From assembly GCF_014644295.1 (NCBI RefSeq), contig NZ_BMKK01000002.1, forward strand, positions 372,001 through 436,000: 64,000 nucleotides of DNA. The letters are read 5' to 3'. The translations under genes were made by a program, and so were the position numbers. The notes under the pieces are model-generated. The model did not search any database, was not told where the DNA came from, and saw nothing but the letters and a program-made list of their open reading frames with translations. Each line of letters starts with the position of its first letter. Position 1 is the first letter of the stretch. Below, in pieces: positions 8,774 to 16,433 of this stretch. This stretch comes from Emticicia aquatilis. GTDB lineage: Bacteria > Bacteroidota > Bacteroidia > Cytophagales > Spirosomataceae.

Positions 8774-11449
8774 ATGGCTGAGGAAACAGAAAATTTAATT
8801 CCAGCGGACGACGATTCGCTATCTTCCAACAACGGCACAATTATCCCAATCAACATCGAAGACGAAATGCGTGGTGCATACATTGATTATTCAATGTCAG
8901 TTATCATTTCACGTGCTTTACCCGATGTTCGTGATGGACTAAAGCCTGTTCACCGTCGTGTGCTTTACGGTATGGCAGAGCTGGGAGTTTATCACAATCG
9001 TGCGTATAAAAAATCAGCCCGTATCGTAGGAGAGGTATTGGGTAAATTCCACCCACATGGCGACTCATCAGTTTATGGTACAATGGTGCGTATGGCTCAA
9101 CCTTGGTCGTTGCGTTATATGCTCGTTGATGGACAAGGTAACTTTGGCTCAATTGATGGCGACTCGCCAGCTGCCATGCGTTATACTGAGGCTCGTTTGA
9201 AGCGTATTGCCGAAGAACTTTTGGCCGACATCAACAAAGAAACCGTTGATTTTCAACCAAACTTTGATGATTCCCTCGAAGAACCATCAGTAATGCCTGC
9301 TAAGATTCCTAATCTATTACTCAATGGTTCGTCTGGTATTGCAGTAGGTATGGCCACTAATATGGCTCCGCATAACCTTTCGGAGGTAGTAGATGGTATT
9401 ACGGCGTACATTGATAATAACGAGATTACGGTCGAAGAATTAATGCAACACATCAAGGCTCCCGATTTCCCGACGGGTGGTGTGATTTATGGCTATAATG
9501 GCGTTAAATCGGCATTCGAAACAGGGCGTGGACGTATCGTAATTAGAGCTGTTGCTAATTTTGAAGTTTCAAAAACTGGCAAAGACCAAATCGTTGTTAC
9601 CGAAATTCCGTACATGGTTAATAAGGCCGCAATGATTGAGAAAACTGCTGCTTTGATTAACGATAAGAAAATCGAAGGAATCTCTGATATGCGTGACGAG
9701 TCTGACCGTGACGGTATGCGTATTGTATATGACCTCCGTAAAGACGCAGTGCCAAACGTAGTTTTGAATAACTTATTCAAATATACTGAGCTTCAATCTT
9801 CTTTTAGCATCAACAACGTAGCCTTATCTAAAGGTCGCCCGGTAACGGTTAACCTAAAAGATATGATTCGCTTCTACGTTGACCACCGTATGGAGATTGT
9901 CACACGTCGTACACAATACGACCTCCGTGAAGCACAAAAAAGAGCTCATATCTTAGTTGGTCTTTTAATTGCCCTTGATTACCTCGATGCTGTTATAGCA
10001 CTCATTCGTAAGTCGAAAGATGCCGATGAAGCAAAAGCAGGTTTGATGTCTGGCGATTTTATGACTGCCAAAGAAAAAGAAGAATTCTTACTTACTGGTG
10101 TTCAACGCTTACAAATCGTTGAGACGTATGATAACGATGCCGCTAACGGAATTATCCTTAGCGAGATTCAAGCAAAAGCTATCTTAGATATGCGTTTGCA
10201 ACGTCTCACCGGATTAGAGCGTGATAAAATCATTGCTGAATACAACGAAATTAAAGCTTTAATTGATGATTTAAGGTCAATATTGGCATCAGAAGAGCGT
10301 AAACGTAATATTATCAAAGATGAGTTAGCAGAATTGAAAGCTCGTTACGGTGATGCACGACGTTCTAAAATCGAAATGGCCGCGGGTGAATTCAGCATCG
10401 AAGATATGATTCCAGATGATGAAATGCTCGTTACGATTTCTCACCAGGGATACATCAAACGTACTCCATTGCAAGAATATCGCACACAAGGCCGTGGAGG
10501 TACTGGTTCTCGTGGTGTTAAAACTAAAGATGAAGATTATACCGAACATCTTTTTGCTGCAACCAATCATAATTATTTATTATTCTTTACACGCAAAGGG
10601 CGTTTATTCTGGATGCGTGTTTTTGAAGCACCTGAAGGAGCAAAAACTTCAAAAGGTAGAGCTATTCAAAACCTTATCAATATCGAAGCCGATGATAAAA
10701 TTCAAGCGGTTTTGAATGTAAAAACACTTTCTGATGAGGATTACATCAATAATAATTATATCGTAATGTGTACGGAAGACGGAACCGTGAAAAAGACTCT
10801 TTTGGAGGCTTACTCTCGTCCACGTCAAGGAGGTATCATTGCTATTAATATCGCCGAAGGCGATAACTTATTGGATGTAGCACTCACCAACGGCGATAAT
10901 AACATCGTAATTGCTGCTCGTAATGGTAAAGTAGTTCGTTTCCACGAATCAGGTACACGCCCGATGGGTCGTACTGCAACTGGTGTGCGTGGTATCAACC
11001 TCGAAGAAGGCGACCGAGTTATTGGTATGGTCTGTGTATCGAGAGAAGATACTCAACTCTTAGTTGTATCAGATAAAGGCTACGGAAAACGCTCTGACAT
11101 TGACGATTATAGAGTGACATCAAGAGGTGCTAAAGGTGTAAAAACGCTAAATATTACTGATAAAACTGGTGCTTTGGTGGCTATCAAAGAAGTAACTGAT
11201 GATGATGATTTGATGATTATCACCAAAAAAGGTGTTGCTATCCGCATTAAAGTATCAGATTTGCGTGTAATGGGCCGAAATACACAAGGCGTAAAACTAA
11301 TTCGCATGAGCGATTCTGACGATATTGCATCGGTAACTCGAATCATTCGTGAAGAGGAGGAAGACGTTGAAAATCCAACTGATGGAGCAGTAGATGAATC
11401 ATCAGCAACCGAAGTAACTGATTCGCCAGAAACTCCAACAGCAGAATAA
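8774..11449 (+). CDS. gyrA: DNA gyrase subunit A
   Basis: GyrA cuts and rejoins DNA in the gyrase A2B2 complex, introducing negative supercoils. The winged-helix and tower regions and a six-bladed C-terminal domain are present over 891 residues. The catalytic tyrosine is Tyr137 (AAMRYTEAR). A GyrA-box-like QGRGGTG near residue 574 identifies gyrase rather than topoisomerase IV ParC. The quinolone-determining loop reads [13 protein letters not shown]: Ser98 matches E. coli Ser83, but Gly102 stands where E. coli has Asp87. The C-terminal 30 or so residues are acidic and low-complexity. It is transcribed from its own promoter and is not paired with gyrB here. Confidence 0.97.
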   Translation: MAEETENLIPADDDSLSSNNGTIIPINIEDEMRGAYIDYSMSVIISRALPDVRDGLKPVHRRVLYGMAELGVYHNRAYKKSARIVGEVLGKFHPHGDSSVYGTMVRMAQPWSLRYMLVDGQGNFGSIDGDSPAAMRYTEARLKRIAEELLADINKETVDFQPNFDDSLEEPSVMPAKIPNLLLNGSSGIAVGMATNMAPHNLSEVVDGITAYIDNNEITVEELMQHIKAPDFPTGGVIYGYNGVKSAFETGRGRIVIRAVANFEVSKTGKDQIVVTEIPYMVNKAAMIEKTAALINDKKIEGISDMRDESDRDGMRIVYDLRKDAVPNVVLNNLFKYTELQSSFSINNVALSKGRPVTVNLKDMIRFYVDHRMEIVTRRTQYDLREAQKRAHILVGLLIALDYLDAVIALIRKSKDADEAKAGLMSGDFMTAKEKEEFLLTGVQRLQIVETYDNDAANGIILSEIQAKAILDMRLQRLTGLERDKIIAEYNEIKALIDDLRSILASEERKRNIIKDELAELKARYGDARRSKIEMAAGEFSIEDMIPDDEMLVTISHQGYIKRTPLQEYRTQGRGGTGSRGVKTKDEDYTEHLFAATNHNYLLFFTRKGRLFWMRVFEAPEGAKTSKGRAIQNLINIEADDKIQAVLNVKTLSDEDYINNNYIVMCTEDGTVKKTLLEAYSRPRQGGIIAINIAEGDNLLDVALTNGDNNIVIAARNGKVVRFHESGTRPMGRTATGVRGINLEEGDRVIGMVCVSREDTQLLVVSDKGYGKRSDIDDYRVTSRGAKGVKTLNITDKTGALVAIKEVTDDDDLMIITKKGVAIRIKVSDLRVMGRNTQGVKLIRMSDSDDIASVTRIIREEEEDVENPTDGAVDESSATEVTDSPETPTAE

Positions 11450-11484
11450 TTAATCTAAAATAGAGTAGGAGAGAAGGGTTTTTC

Positions 11485-11578
11485 AATAAACAATTATCAG
11501 TGTTCTGATTTTTATCATAAATAACTACTCATCAGTATTTTATGCTAAAATCTAAGAAATACTTGATAATTGTTTATT
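11485..11578. repeat. 15-bp terminal inverted repeat element downstream of gyrA
   Basis: Arms 11485-11499 (AATAAACAATTATCA) and 11564-11578 are perfectly complementary and enclose 64 nt without an ORF. It could be a long-loop RNA hairpin at the gyrA 3' end or a small MITE-like element; a clear target duplication was not found. Confidence 0.45.
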
Positions 11579-11607
11579 TAACTTTATCAACTGATAATGT
11601 TAAACCT

Positions 11608-11636
11608 TTGTTAATTGCTCAGAAATTTTATATTTT
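11608..11636 (+). promoter_or_regulatory. Likely promoter of the TPR/coiled-coil gene
   Basis: TTG at 11608-11610, an 18-nt spacer and TATATTTT at 11629-11636, one base off TAnnTTTG. The distance to the start codon is about 63 nt. Confidence 0.6.
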
Positions 11637-11699
11637 CGACTAAATAATTGGTCTAAACCCTAAATTGAAAATAATTATCACCAAAACCGAATTTATCAA

Positions 11700-13157
11700 A
11701 TGAAAAAAATCATTTTAGCGTCTGTAATGACAGTATTTACAACAGGCGTTTATGCACAGGGTGCTATTGATGCCCAATTGAAAGAAGCCCAATGTAAGAC
11801 CGCTACTGATAATATAGCTAAAGCCGAAAAAGCAACACAAGACCCCAAGAAAGGAGTAAAATCAGCAACATGGGTAAAATTGGCTGAATCTCAAATCGAA
11901 ATGGCTATTGACTGTGGCAAAGACTCATCAGCTTCTGAAAAAGCATATAACACATATATGAAAGCCTTAGAAGTAGATAAAGCAGCAGGAGGGAAGGGTG
12001 TAAAGGATATTGAAACTGCCATGTCTGGTACAACTTCAAGATTATATACTTCATTAATGCAACAAGGTGCAGGTTTCTATAATTCTAAGAACTTCAAAAA
12101 CGCTCTTAAATTATTCAAATTGGCATCTGCAACAAGCCCTAAAGATACAATCGCAACATTATACGCAGGTATTGTAGCTCAGCAAGGACAAGAATTAGCC
12201 GATGCAAAAACGTATTTTGGCAAATTCATTGAGCAAGGAGGAAAAGACGTAGCAGTATTCTATGGTTTGTCTGAATTATACAGAAACGATAAAGAAAGTG
12301 CTAAAGCAGTAGAAATCTTGAAAAAAGGTATTGCTGTAAATCCTAAAGATAAAGATTTGCAAAGCTCGCTTATCAACGCTTACTTAGGTGGTGGCATGAT
12401 GAACGAAGCGATTGATATGATGAAGCAAAGAGTAGCAAGTACTCCAAATACTCCGGAGAATGCTAAAAACTTAGCTGAAGATTTCAAAAACTTAGGTACA
12501 TTATACGAAAATGGAGCAGGGGAGTTTGAAAAGAAAATCCGTCCACTTGAAAGCGAATTGAGTGTAGCTGCACGTGAAAAAGCTGAAGCAGAAAAAGATT
12601 TAGCCAATGTAGAAGGTAAAAAAGCAGCTCAAGAAGACGAATTAAAGCGTTTGAATGATAGATTGAAAAAAGAGCCTAAAAATGCCGCTTCAATCAAAGG
12701 TAGTATTGCTTCCGTAACTCAAATGATTGCATCTGCTAATTCTGAAGTAGAAGCTGCTAAACAAAAGATTGCAAAAGCAACTCAAGCAGCTCAAAATGGT
12801 AGCAAAAATGAGGCAGAATTGAAAGAATTGAAAGCAAAAGAAGCAGAATTGAAAGATTTAGCTGTTGCGAACTACAAAAAAGCTCTTGAAATCGACCCAG
12901 CTAACTTTGATGCTAACTACAACTTAGGTGTTTATTATTTCAATTCAGCGGTTGTAGCTAAAGGTGCAGTAGATAGAATGGATATGAAAACTTACAATGA
13001 GAAGGGCAAAGCTATCGAAGAACAAGTTTGTGCAACATTCAATCAATCAAAAGTTTACTTCGATAAATGCAAATCGTTGAAAGCAGATGACCAAGATACA
13101 AATGCTAATCTTGACAACTTGAAAGGGGTACTTGAGCAATGTGCTAAACGTAAATAA
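11700..13157 (+). CDS. Periplasmic TPR protein with central coiled coil
   Basis: A 485-residue protein with a signal peptide (about residues 1-20, ending TGVYAQG). Residues 120-260 form several tetratricopeptide repeats (for example KNALKLFKLASATSPKDTIA and AVEILKKGIAVNPKDKD), residues 275-395 are a Lys/Glu/Ala-rich coiled coil, and a further TPR follows near 400 (YKKALEIDPANFDANYNLG). Such proteins are scaffolds; no enzymatic motif is seen. The arrangement occurs in Bacteroidota envelope proteins of unknown role. It has its own promoter and terminator, so it is a single-gene unit. Confidence 0.8.
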   Translation: MKKIILASVMTVFTTGVYAQGAIDAQLKEAQCKTATDNIAKAEKATQDPKKGVKSATWVKLAESQIEMAIDCGKDSSASEKAYNTYMKALEVDKAAGGKGVKDIETAMSGTTSRLYTSLMQQGAGFYNSKNFKNALKLFKLASATSPKDTIATLYAGIVAQQGQELADAKTYFGKFIEQGGKDVAVFYGLSELYRNDKESAKAVEILKKGIAVNPKDKDLQSSLINAYLGGGMMNEAIDMMKQRVASTPNTPENAKNLAEDFKNLGTLYENGAGEFEKKIRPLESELSVAAREKAEAEKDLANVEGKKAAQEDELKRLNDRLKKEPKNAASIKGSIASVTQMIASANSEVEAAKQKIAKATQAAQNGSKNEAELKELKAKEAELKDLAVANYKKALEIDPANFDANYNLGVYYFNSAVVAKGAVDRMDMKTYNEKGKAIEEQVCATFNQSKVYFDKCKSLKADDQDTNANLDNLKGVLEQCAKRK

Positions 13158-13192
13158 TTGATTATCAGTTATTTGTCAATAATATTTTTAAG

Positions 13193-13230
13193 AAAAAGTC
13201 TGCTGAGAAAATTCTCAGCAGACTTTTTTT
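13193..13230 (+). terminator. Terminator of the TPR/coiled-coil gene
   Basis: A long perfect hairpin AAAAAGTCTGCTGAGAA / TTCTCAGCAGACTTTTT followed by T. Its base lies 40 bp before the dif-like site. Confidence 0.92.
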
Positions 13231-13270
13231 ATGGGAGAGAGTATATTAGAATGGAGTTATAAAAAGTATT

Positions 13271-13298
13271 ATTTAACATAATGTAAATTATAAAACTC
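13271..13298. other. dif-like XerC/XerD recombination site
   Basis: The 28-bp segment contains ATTTAACATAA (13271-13281), a perfect match to the XerD half-site of E. coli dif on the opposite strand, then a 6-bp centre TGTAAA and TTATAAAACTC, which keeps the TTAT core of the XerC arm but otherwise differs. The XerC arm is the more variable one across bacteria. The site lies in non-coding DNA just after a terminator, near the point where transcription of highly expressed genes converges. The identification is by pattern only. Confidence 0.6.
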
Positions 13299-13350
13299 GC
13301 ATTTATATATAGATTTATATCTATTAAGTATATATATTATAATAGTTACT

Positions 13351-13450
13351 GTATTCCTACTCACGCACTCAGCTCTCTCTTCACTATATTTCCTCTCGCC
13401 TTCACTACTCCATACTTCCTTTGACTATACTTACATCTCACCACTCTCGT
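13351..13450. other. C-rich, G-poor non-coding block
   Basis: In these 100 bases I count 38 C and 6 G on the plus strand, with no credible ORF on either strand. On the minus strand it reads as purine-rich units such as AGTGAAG and GAGAGG that look like decayed tandem repeats. It begins about 50 bp after the dif-like site. Confidence 0.6.
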
Positions 13451-13505
13451 ATAATTATTTCTGCGTAGAAATATATGTTTGGGCTTCCATTTGTCCTTTC
13501 ATATC

Positions 13506-13571
13506 CTTTCTGAGAATTGAATAAAAAATATTAACTGATACATTGTATATGAATATCGAATTCTCAGAAAG
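13506..13571. repeat. 13-bp inverted repeat with 40-nt loop
   Basis: CTTTCTGAGAATT at 13506-13518 is perfectly complementary to AATTCTCAGAAAG at 13559-13571. It lies in the 760-bp gap between the TPR gene and the membrane-protein gene and has no T tract. No ORF lies inside. Confidence 0.55.
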
Positions 13572-13848
13572 CTCAAAAATGGCTTTTTTGCTCGGTATGA
13601 AGGTTTTATAAATGTCATAAGCAAAAGTTACAAGACAATAAAACGATTTTGTTTATATTGAGTTTTTATTAAAATCTAAAATATCTTTATGAATAGCGTA
13701 CAAACTCGCAATAGATATTCTTAAATAAATTTAGTGAATTATAAAAAAGAAATTTATAAATAATTAACAGTCAATTAGTTATGAGAATATATGTGTGTTG
13801 ATAAGTGACTTGAAAAGTATTCAAAAGGTGCATTTTTGGAATATAAAA

Positions 13849-13887
13849 TCCACAAATGCAGAAAAATCCACGTGGAACATTTGTGGA
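13849..13887. promoter_or_regulatory. parS-like / nested palindromic site
   Basis: A 10-bp inverted repeat (TCCACAAATG at 13849-13858, CATTTGTGGA at 13878-13887) encloses the palindrome TCCACGTGGA (13867-13876). Bases 13864-13879 match the ParB site TGTTCCACGTGGAACA at 13 of 16 positions, with the right half perfect. The right arm also overlaps TTTTCCACA on the minus strand, one base from the DnaA box TTATCCACA. It could be a centromere of the parA/RHH cassette or a ParB site. Confidence 0.45.
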
Positions 13888-13917
13888 AAAGTTGTAAATT
13901 CTTGTGAATATCCACTT

Positions 13918-14412
13918 TTAAGGAATAGAGTCCCCTACCGAATAATTGTTAATTAGGTCTTCACAGAATAAATTATAGTAATTATCATCGACCTTTACAA
14001 TTAGCTTATTTTTCTTCAAATACTCGTCAAAACCCTTAGAAACTACTATTTTAGTGCCTTTTACCTTATTTAGAAACACAATTGAATCATAATAATTAAT
14101 ATATGTAGGCTTTGTAGTATCCTTCAGAGCCTTAATTTCTGCTTTTGTAACTACAATAGTATCTTTTTGTATGCTCGTTGGCATACTTTTATTCGATTCT
14201 TCAGTAAAAAAGTATTTATGTAATTGGTAGCCAGAGGCAGCGAAGATGATTGCGGTAAGAGCATAGTATCCAATTCTTCTGGATGAATCTTGTTTTGACT
14301 GAATACTATGCTCGTTATATATAGGATTGTCAGGAATCTCCTGTACAGTCTCTTTATTCAGAACTTGTTGCGGAAGTTCTAATTTTTGAAATTCAAATTT
14401 TGTCTTTTCCAA
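13918..14412 (-). CDS. Single-pass membrane protein of unknown function, TTG start
   Basis: I do not recognise this 164-residue protein. Residues 1-46 are polar and Gln/Glu-rich, residues about 47-68 are a membrane helix (IGYYALTAIIFAASGYQLH), and the rest is a Lys/Asp-rich soluble part, presumably periplasmic. No ATG lies in the frame between the upstream stop and the membrane segment, so the TTG at 14412 is the likely start. A full-consensus promoter lies about 85-115 bp upstream. It is the last gene in the minus-strand series parA, RHH gene, this gene, but its own promoter means it can be expressed separately. A role in partition is inferred only from position. Confidence 0.65.
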   Translation of the reverse strand: MEKTKFEFQKLELPQQVLNKETVQEIPDNPIYNEHSIQSKQDSSRRIGYYALTAIIFAASGYQLHKYFFTEESNKSMPTSIQKDTIVVTKAEIKALKDTTKPTYINYYDSIVFLNKVKGTKIVVSKGFDEYLKKNKLIVKVDDNYYNLFCEDLINNYSVGDSIP

Positions 14413-14496
14413 AAGGTCACAAAAGTTTTTGTATTCCTAAAATAATAGGATTCGGGACGGTTGATAAACTTTTTACGATTCTTCTTGGGTTCGACG

Positions 14497-14528
14497 CAAA
14501 TATAATTTATTGTGGAGTGAAAATCAAA
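14497..14528 (-). promoter_or_regulatory. Promoter of the membrane-protein gene
   Basis: On the minus strand TTTG (14528-14525), a 20-nt spacer and TATATTTG (14504-14497) match the Bacteroidota consensus. It overlaps the gap just past the RHH gene stop, so the downstream gene has a dedicated promoter and a leader of roughly 75 nt. Confidence 0.78.
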
Positions 14529-14531
14529 AGA

Positions 14532-14858
14532 TTAGCTCATAAATGCTTTGAGAGCTTTAGGTTTACGGCCAACCTTCTTACGCATCTTTACTTTCTCCGG
14601 GCGTTCTTTTATTTTTTTGTCTTCAAAAAATACTCCAAGAGCTTCTATGATAATATCTTTCTGAGACATCCCTTCCCAATATCCATAGTCTTTCATTTGT
14701 TCAACCAGTTCATTCGGACAGTCAAATGTTACTTTAGTTGATGGGCCAGAATCTTGAATCGAACTTAATATATTGTTTGCCTGAACTGCTGCTGCATTTT
14801 CGGCTGTTTTGCCAGTTGGAACTAAACTTTCAAAAGTGAAATTTTTATTTTTTGCCAT
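14532..14858 (-). CDS. Ribbon-helix-helix DNA-binding protein, likely ParB-type partner of ParA
   Basis: A 108-residue basic protein. Residues about 41-78 fit the ribbon-helix-helix fold: a short strand (TKVTFDCP), helix (NELVEQMKDYGYW), turn, helix (SQKDIIIEALGVFFED). The N-terminus is polar and probably flexible, and the C-terminus is a Lys/Arg-rich tail (KMRKKVGRKPKALKAF) suited to DNA contact. Small RHH proteins encoded directly after a short ParA are the centromere-binding partners in type Ib plasmid partition systems. The 62-bp gap to parA contains a perfect palindrome that could be its binding site. An antitoxin role is less likely because no toxin-sized neighbour is coupled to it. Confidence 0.75.
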   Translation of the reverse strand: MAKNKNFTFESLVPTGKTAENAAAVQANNILSSIQDSGPSTKVTFDCPNELVEQMKDYGYWEGMSQKDIIIEALGVFFEDKKIKERPEKVKMRKKVGRKPKALKAFMS

Positions 14859-14879
14859 TGTATTGAATTTTTACTTTAG

Positions 14880-14895
14880 AATACTCGTGAGTATT
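14880..14895. promoter_or_regulatory. Palindromic operator/centromere candidate between parA and the RHH gene
   Basis: AATACTC-GT-GAGTATT is a perfect 7-bp inverted repeat with a 2-bp centre, 22 bp upstream of the RHH start codon. Autoregulatory RHH proteins commonly bind such short dyads. Confidence 0.5.
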
Positions 14896-14920
14896 ATCAA
14901 ATATTTTGTTTGTGAGGATA

Positions 14921-15685
14921 TTATTGCTTTAGGCTACCCAAAATCTCTTTGGTTAAATTATAATAATCCATTGCACCATTACTGTCGGGCGAATAAGAAA
15001 ATATATCTAAGCCATTTGCTTGTGCTTCCGAAACCGCAATATTATCACGGATAGTTGTCTTGAAAAATTTATCACCCAATTGTTGTTTGGTTGCTTCAAT
15101 CAAATCATTACTTAGTTTTTTATTTATCTTAGGATTATATCGGGTAGCGAAAACACCACCTAAATGAGTATTTGGGCTAATCTGTTGTAGCTCCGAAGAA
15201 TAAATCAAGAAATTACGTAAACCTTCATAACTTAAAAACTCGGCTTGAAGTGGAACCAAGTACATATCGCAAGCAATAAGTGCAATACGAGTCATACCCG
15301 AAAGTGTGGGTGGACAGTCAATCATGATAAACTCATAATTCTTTTTGACTTTATCAATCAGTAACTTTAAATTAAATGGGAATACTGGCGAAGCTTTAAT
15401 GGTATCTTCTTTTGCATTCAATTCAGCCGAACTTGGAAGTAAATCACCAATCGCAGTCTGGATGACAACTGTGTCAAAAGATAATTCACCAGTCAGATAA
15501 TTGCCTACGTGATTTCTCCCTACTTGAGCCTCTTGTACTCCGAAGCAACGGGTCAAACTTGCCTGCCCATCGAGGTCAATGAACAATACCCTCGCTCCTG
15601 CAAATTTCTGAAACGCCGCTCCTAAGTTTTGAGTTGAAGTGGTTTTACCTACCCCGCCTTTGTTGTTAACTACGCTAATAATCAT
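14921..15685 (-). CDS. parA: ParA-family partition ATPase
   Basis: A 254-residue ParA/MinD-type ATPase with the deviant Walker A KGGVGKTTSTQNLG at residues 9-22, Walker A' FIDLDGQASLT near 36 and Walker B FIMIDCPPTLS near 119. It lacks an N-terminal DNA-binding domain, as in short type Ib ParA proteins. The start is taken at 15685 (MIISVVNNKGG) because the frame further upstream encodes only an A/T-derived hydrophobic stretch. ParA moves DNA cargo over the nucleoid using a partner that binds a centromere; here the partner is probably the RHH gene 62 bp downstream. No parB with a large HTH/CTPase domain lies adjacent, so this looks like a plasmid-type cassette in the chromosome. Confidence 0.88.
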   Translation of the reverse strand: MIISVVNNKGGVGKTTSTQNLGAAFQKFAGARVLFIDLDGQASLTRCFGVQEAQVGRNHVGNYLTGELSFDTVVIQTAIGDLLPSSAELNAKEDTIKASPVFPFNLKLLIDKVKKNYEFIMIDCPPTLSGMTRIALIACDMYLVPLQAEFLSYEGLRNFLIYSSELQQISPNTHLGGVFATRYNPKINKKLSNDLIEATKQQLGDKFFKTTIRDNIAVSEAQANGLDIFSYSPDSNGAMDYYNLTKEILGSLKQ

Positions 15686-15759
15686 TGGATATGAAAGAAT
15701 AATATTTACCCGCAATATATGGCAAATAAAATATATCAACAATATCAATGTAATTAATT

Positions 15760-15768
15760 TTATCCACA
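15760..15768 (+). promoter_or_regulatory. Perfect DnaA box
   Basis: TTATCCACA is an exact match to the DnaA box consensus, 75 bp upstream of the parA start, at the edge of the very A/T-rich block. A single box is not proof of an origin; in this composition it may be chance or may contribute to parA control. Confidence 0.4.
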
Positions 15769-15780
15769 GTATTTTAAAAT

Positions 15781-16080
15781 AAGAAAATATCAATCAAAAT
15801 ATAATTACATATAGTTTAATACTTTTAAATAATATGAATTTATATAAAGCTATAAATGTTCTATTTTAATGGTTATTTTAAATAGTATATTTTATTTATA
15901 ATGTAATAAAAAAAATATATAAATTAATAGTTTTTTTCTTTCATATATTATTGAAAATACAATATGTTTATTTGTAATTAAAATAATAAAAATTACAATA
16001 ATTAATAAAAGTATATATATATTAAAATGTTATGTAATAAATTAATTAATAAAAAGTATTATTAGTATAAAACTAAATAT
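15781..16080. other. Non-coding block of about 90% A+T
   Basis: By hand count 29 of 300 bases are G or C. There is no ORF. The stretch holds A and T runs and one copy of the ATAAAAAGTATT motif (16049-16060). It fills most of the gap between parA and the B12 lipoprotein gene. Such DNA is typical of nucleoid-protein binding, an origin unwinding element or foreign DNA; which applies is open. The remaining gap, 16080-16360, shows nothing I recognise. Confidence 0.6.
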
Positions 16081-16359
16081 ATGTCACAACAATATAAATC
16101 AGTATAAATAGTATAATAAAAACTTAAAGTTAGCTGTTTGAGTGCTTGTAAAAGAGGCGTTTTAAAGGGTTGAATTTTTATGAAATGATAAGATACCTTA
16201 CTTAGTATGTTGAAGTTATTTTAAGCGTGTTTTTAGTGGTAAAAATGAGGGCTACTTTGTTTGTAAATTGGATGGAAATATCTCGTATTGGCGGAAACTG
16301 TTGTTTGAGAGAAGAATTAGTCAGATGTAGACAAAAATATAGACAATTTGTGTAGTCAT

Positions 16360-16405
16360 AAAACAGAAAAAAGAAGAAAGTAGCCTTCCTCCTTTTTTCT
16401 GTTTT
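16360..16405 (-). terminator. Terminator of the B12 uptake operon
   Basis: A 14-bp perfect inverted repeat (AAAACAGAAAAAAG at 16360-16373, complement at 16392-16405) with an 18-nt loop lies 28 bp past the lipoprotein gene stop. The A/T-rich outer stem provides a U tract on the minus-strand transcript. Confidence 0.7.
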
Positions 16406-16433
16406 GTAAAAATCTGTAACTTAAAATTTGAGT

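Noticed and set aside
13264-13455. Insertion sequence remnant around the C-rich block
   Set aside because: No transposase fragment and no terminal repeats bound it.
14532-14858. Antitoxin of a toxin-antitoxin pair
   Set aside because: No toxin-sized partner overlaps it; the upstream neighbour is a ParA ATPase, which fits a partition protein.
15686-15793. 36-residue hydrophobic extension of ParA
   Set aside because: Composition reflects the A/T-rich non-coding DNA; ParA proteins begin just before the P-loop as at 15685.
13158-16433. Chromosomal origin of replication
   Set aside because: DnaA box, A/T island and parA suggest it, but flanking highly expressed genes point towards the region, not away, there is no DnaA-box cluster, and a dif-like site is present. 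A terminus with a plasmid-like cassette fits better.
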